This document shows positions 63,302 to 64,000 of a stretch of DNA of 64,000 nt, in pieces (the stretch's first letter is position 1; every line of letters begins with the position of its first letter). The stretch covers positions 50,246 to 114,245 of the forward strand of contig NZ_VLNT01000010.1 of NCBI RefSeq assembly GCF_007421815.1, in the 5' to 3' direction. The position numbers and the translations under genes are program-made. Source of the DNA: Aeromicrobium piscarium (lineage in GTDB: Bacteria; Actinomycetota; Actinomycetes; Propionibacteriales; Nocardioidaceae). The notes beneath the pieces are model-generated. The model saw only the letters and a list, made by a program, of their open reading frames with translations. It searched no databases and was not told the origin of the DNA.

Positions 63302-63730
63302 ATGGAAGCCCGACTCTCGGACCGGCTGGCGGCGATCGTGGACGCGCTGCCGCTCGAGCCCGGCCTACGCGTCCTCGAGATCGGCGGCGCGCCGGGCGCC
63401 GCGGCCGTCGAGGTGGCCCGACGTGTCGGGGAAACCGGTCACGTGCTCGTGATCGACCGTTCCCCGGCCGGTACCGCCCAGGTCCGGCGACGCGCGACCG
63501 ATCTGATCGACTCGGGTCTCCTCTCGGTGCGCTGTGTCGCGATCGAGGACTTCGTCCTGGGGCCCGACGAGGAGCCCTATGACCTCGCCTTCGCGATCCG
63601 CGTCGGCTGTCTCGACGGGCGCCATCCGCGGCTCGGCGCGGCCGCACGGCGCCGCATCCGGGATGCGCTGCACCCGTACGGTCGACTCCTCATCGACGGC
63701 GGCGACCCTCTCCAGGAGATCGCGGTCTGA
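63302..63730 (+). CDS. SAM-dependent methyltransferase, class I
   Basis: A 142-residue protein with a Rossmann methyltransferase core: LEPGLRVLEIGGAPGAAAVEVARRV is motif I (EIGGAPG), VLVIDRSPAGTAQ motif II, and the rest fits a truncated C-terminal half. Shorter than usual class I enzymes (180-250 residues). ATG 63302. In the 196 bases between it and DUF998 there are only short reading-frame scraps, with no clear gene. Confidence 0.8.
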   Translation: MEARLSDRLAAIVDALPLEPGLRVLEIGGAPGAAAVEVARRVGETGHVLVIDRSPAGTAQVRRRATDLIDSGLLSVRCVAIEDFVLGPDEEPYDLAFAIRVGCLDGRHPRLGAAARRRIRDALHPYGRLLIDGGDPLQEIAV

Positions 63731-63780
63731 GGACCCTGGCCATGCGCGGTGGCCGATCCGTTCGCCCCGTGGCCCGGCGA

Positions 63781-63870
63781 TGGCGGTAGGCCATCAACCT
63801 CATCGGGACGGGTTGAGGTTGACCAGCTACCGCCACTGCGCGCAAAGGGTTGATGGTCTACCGCCACCGG
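63781..63870. repeat. Dispersed palindromic repeat, family A, copy 6
   Basis: Forward half-site 63782-63802 (GGCGGTAGGCCATCAACCTC), reverse 63814-63835, reverse 63847-63866. The first and second form a near-perfect inverted repeat. The transposase stop codon lies about 20 bases to the right. Confidence 0.88.
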
Positions 63871-63890
63871 GTGGGATGCTCCTATGGATG

Positions 63891-64000
63891 TCAAGCGGCG
63901 AGGGTGAGGCGTCTGGGCTCGACGTGGTCAGCGGTGAGGACGTAGTAGATCTCGCGGGCGATGAGTCGTTTGAGGCAGCGGATGATGTCTTTCTTCGAGA
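63891..64000 (-). mobile_element. C-terminus of an IS110-family transposase
   Basis: A minus-strand frame enters from the right window edge and ends at TGA 63893-63891; the last 35 residues read SKKDIIRCLKRLIAREIYYVL and end RRLTLAA. The RCLKR-x-IAREIY motif is the usual end of IS110-family DEDD-type transposases. Only this part is visible. These transposases work with a bridge RNA encoded in the element's non-coding end. Confidence 0.7.

Overview
The window is high-GC (by eye about two thirds), densely packed DNA with frequent 1-4 bp gene overlaps, GTG starts and several starts lacking a Shine-Dalgarno sequence. Together with an LPXTG surface protein, SCO4848- and DUF6131-type small membrane proteins, CaiB-family lipid/acid CoA enzymes and a CopC/CopD/YcnI cluster this points to an actinomycete (Actinomycetota). 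I cannot name the genus. No rRNA, tRNA, CRISPR or phage module is visible; this looks like ordinary chromosome with scattered mobile debris.

Layout. 1-8100 (minus strand): an operon-like set with a Dpp/Opp-type peptide-family ABC importer (binding protein, permease, a permease-ATPase fusion, ATPase) framed by two homologous type III CoA-transferases and ending in a serine beta-lactamase-like esterase; a divergent LysR regulator follows (8121-9038). 9080-15552: small membrane proteins, a VanZ-like protein, a repeat-rich LPXTG surface protein and a divergent MalT-like LuxR regulator with a 20-bp palindrome between them. 15669-22167: acyl-CoA dehydrogenase and alpha-methylacyl-CoA racemase pair, a membrane protein, a hydrolase, a flavin monooxygenase and an inositol-phosphatase-family enzyme. 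22184-25669: a secreted RHS/YD-repeat protein cut off from its C-terminal tail by an in-frame TGA. 26012-29236: PadR regulator, SCO4848-like protein, SnoaL-like protein and a FadH-type dienoyl-CoA reductase. 29246-32644: two tandem sigma factor/zinc-finger/membrane fusions and a 51-residue membrane protein. 32765-37322: DUF1697, sirtuin, serA, an AbiEi/DUF559-like protein and a thioesterase. 37389-47690: a 162-bp MITE, an ABC exporter, a CorC-type protein, a succinate-semialdehyde dehydrogenase, an ArsR/AHSA1 pair, DedA, and an ArsR-like repressor broken by an amber codon in front of an MFS pump. 47818-52787: multicopper oxidase, an unannotated-size zinc ribbon protein, a pterin dehydratase/VOC fusion, acetyltransferase, small (p)ppGpp synthetase and a TspO-like protein. 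52866-56217: copper genes copC, copC-copD fusion, ycnI and a membrane protein. 56290-63730: a frameshifted gene fragment, a KsdD-like flavoprotein with its TetR, a two-component system divergent from an ABC exporter, DUF998 and a methyltransferase. 63891-64000: the C-terminus of an IS110-family transposase.

The most unusual feature is in the intergenic spaces. At least three families of short palindromic repeats are dispersed there: family A (half-site GGCGGTANNYNNTCAACCTCA-like, six clusters), family B (56-bp hairpin units bounded by GACGGAGGATGTG and its complement, usually in tandem pairs), and family C (half-site like GGCGGTGAGCTACGCACCTC, four clusters). They resemble REP/BIME elements, often lie a few bases from stop codons, and in two genes appear to supply the end of the reading frame. 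The IS110-type element at the right edge sits about 20 bp from a family A cluster, in line with the known habit of some IS110 members of targeting REP sequences. Three or four single-base lesions (nonsense or frameshift) in otherwise intact genes show that some local functions have been lost recently.
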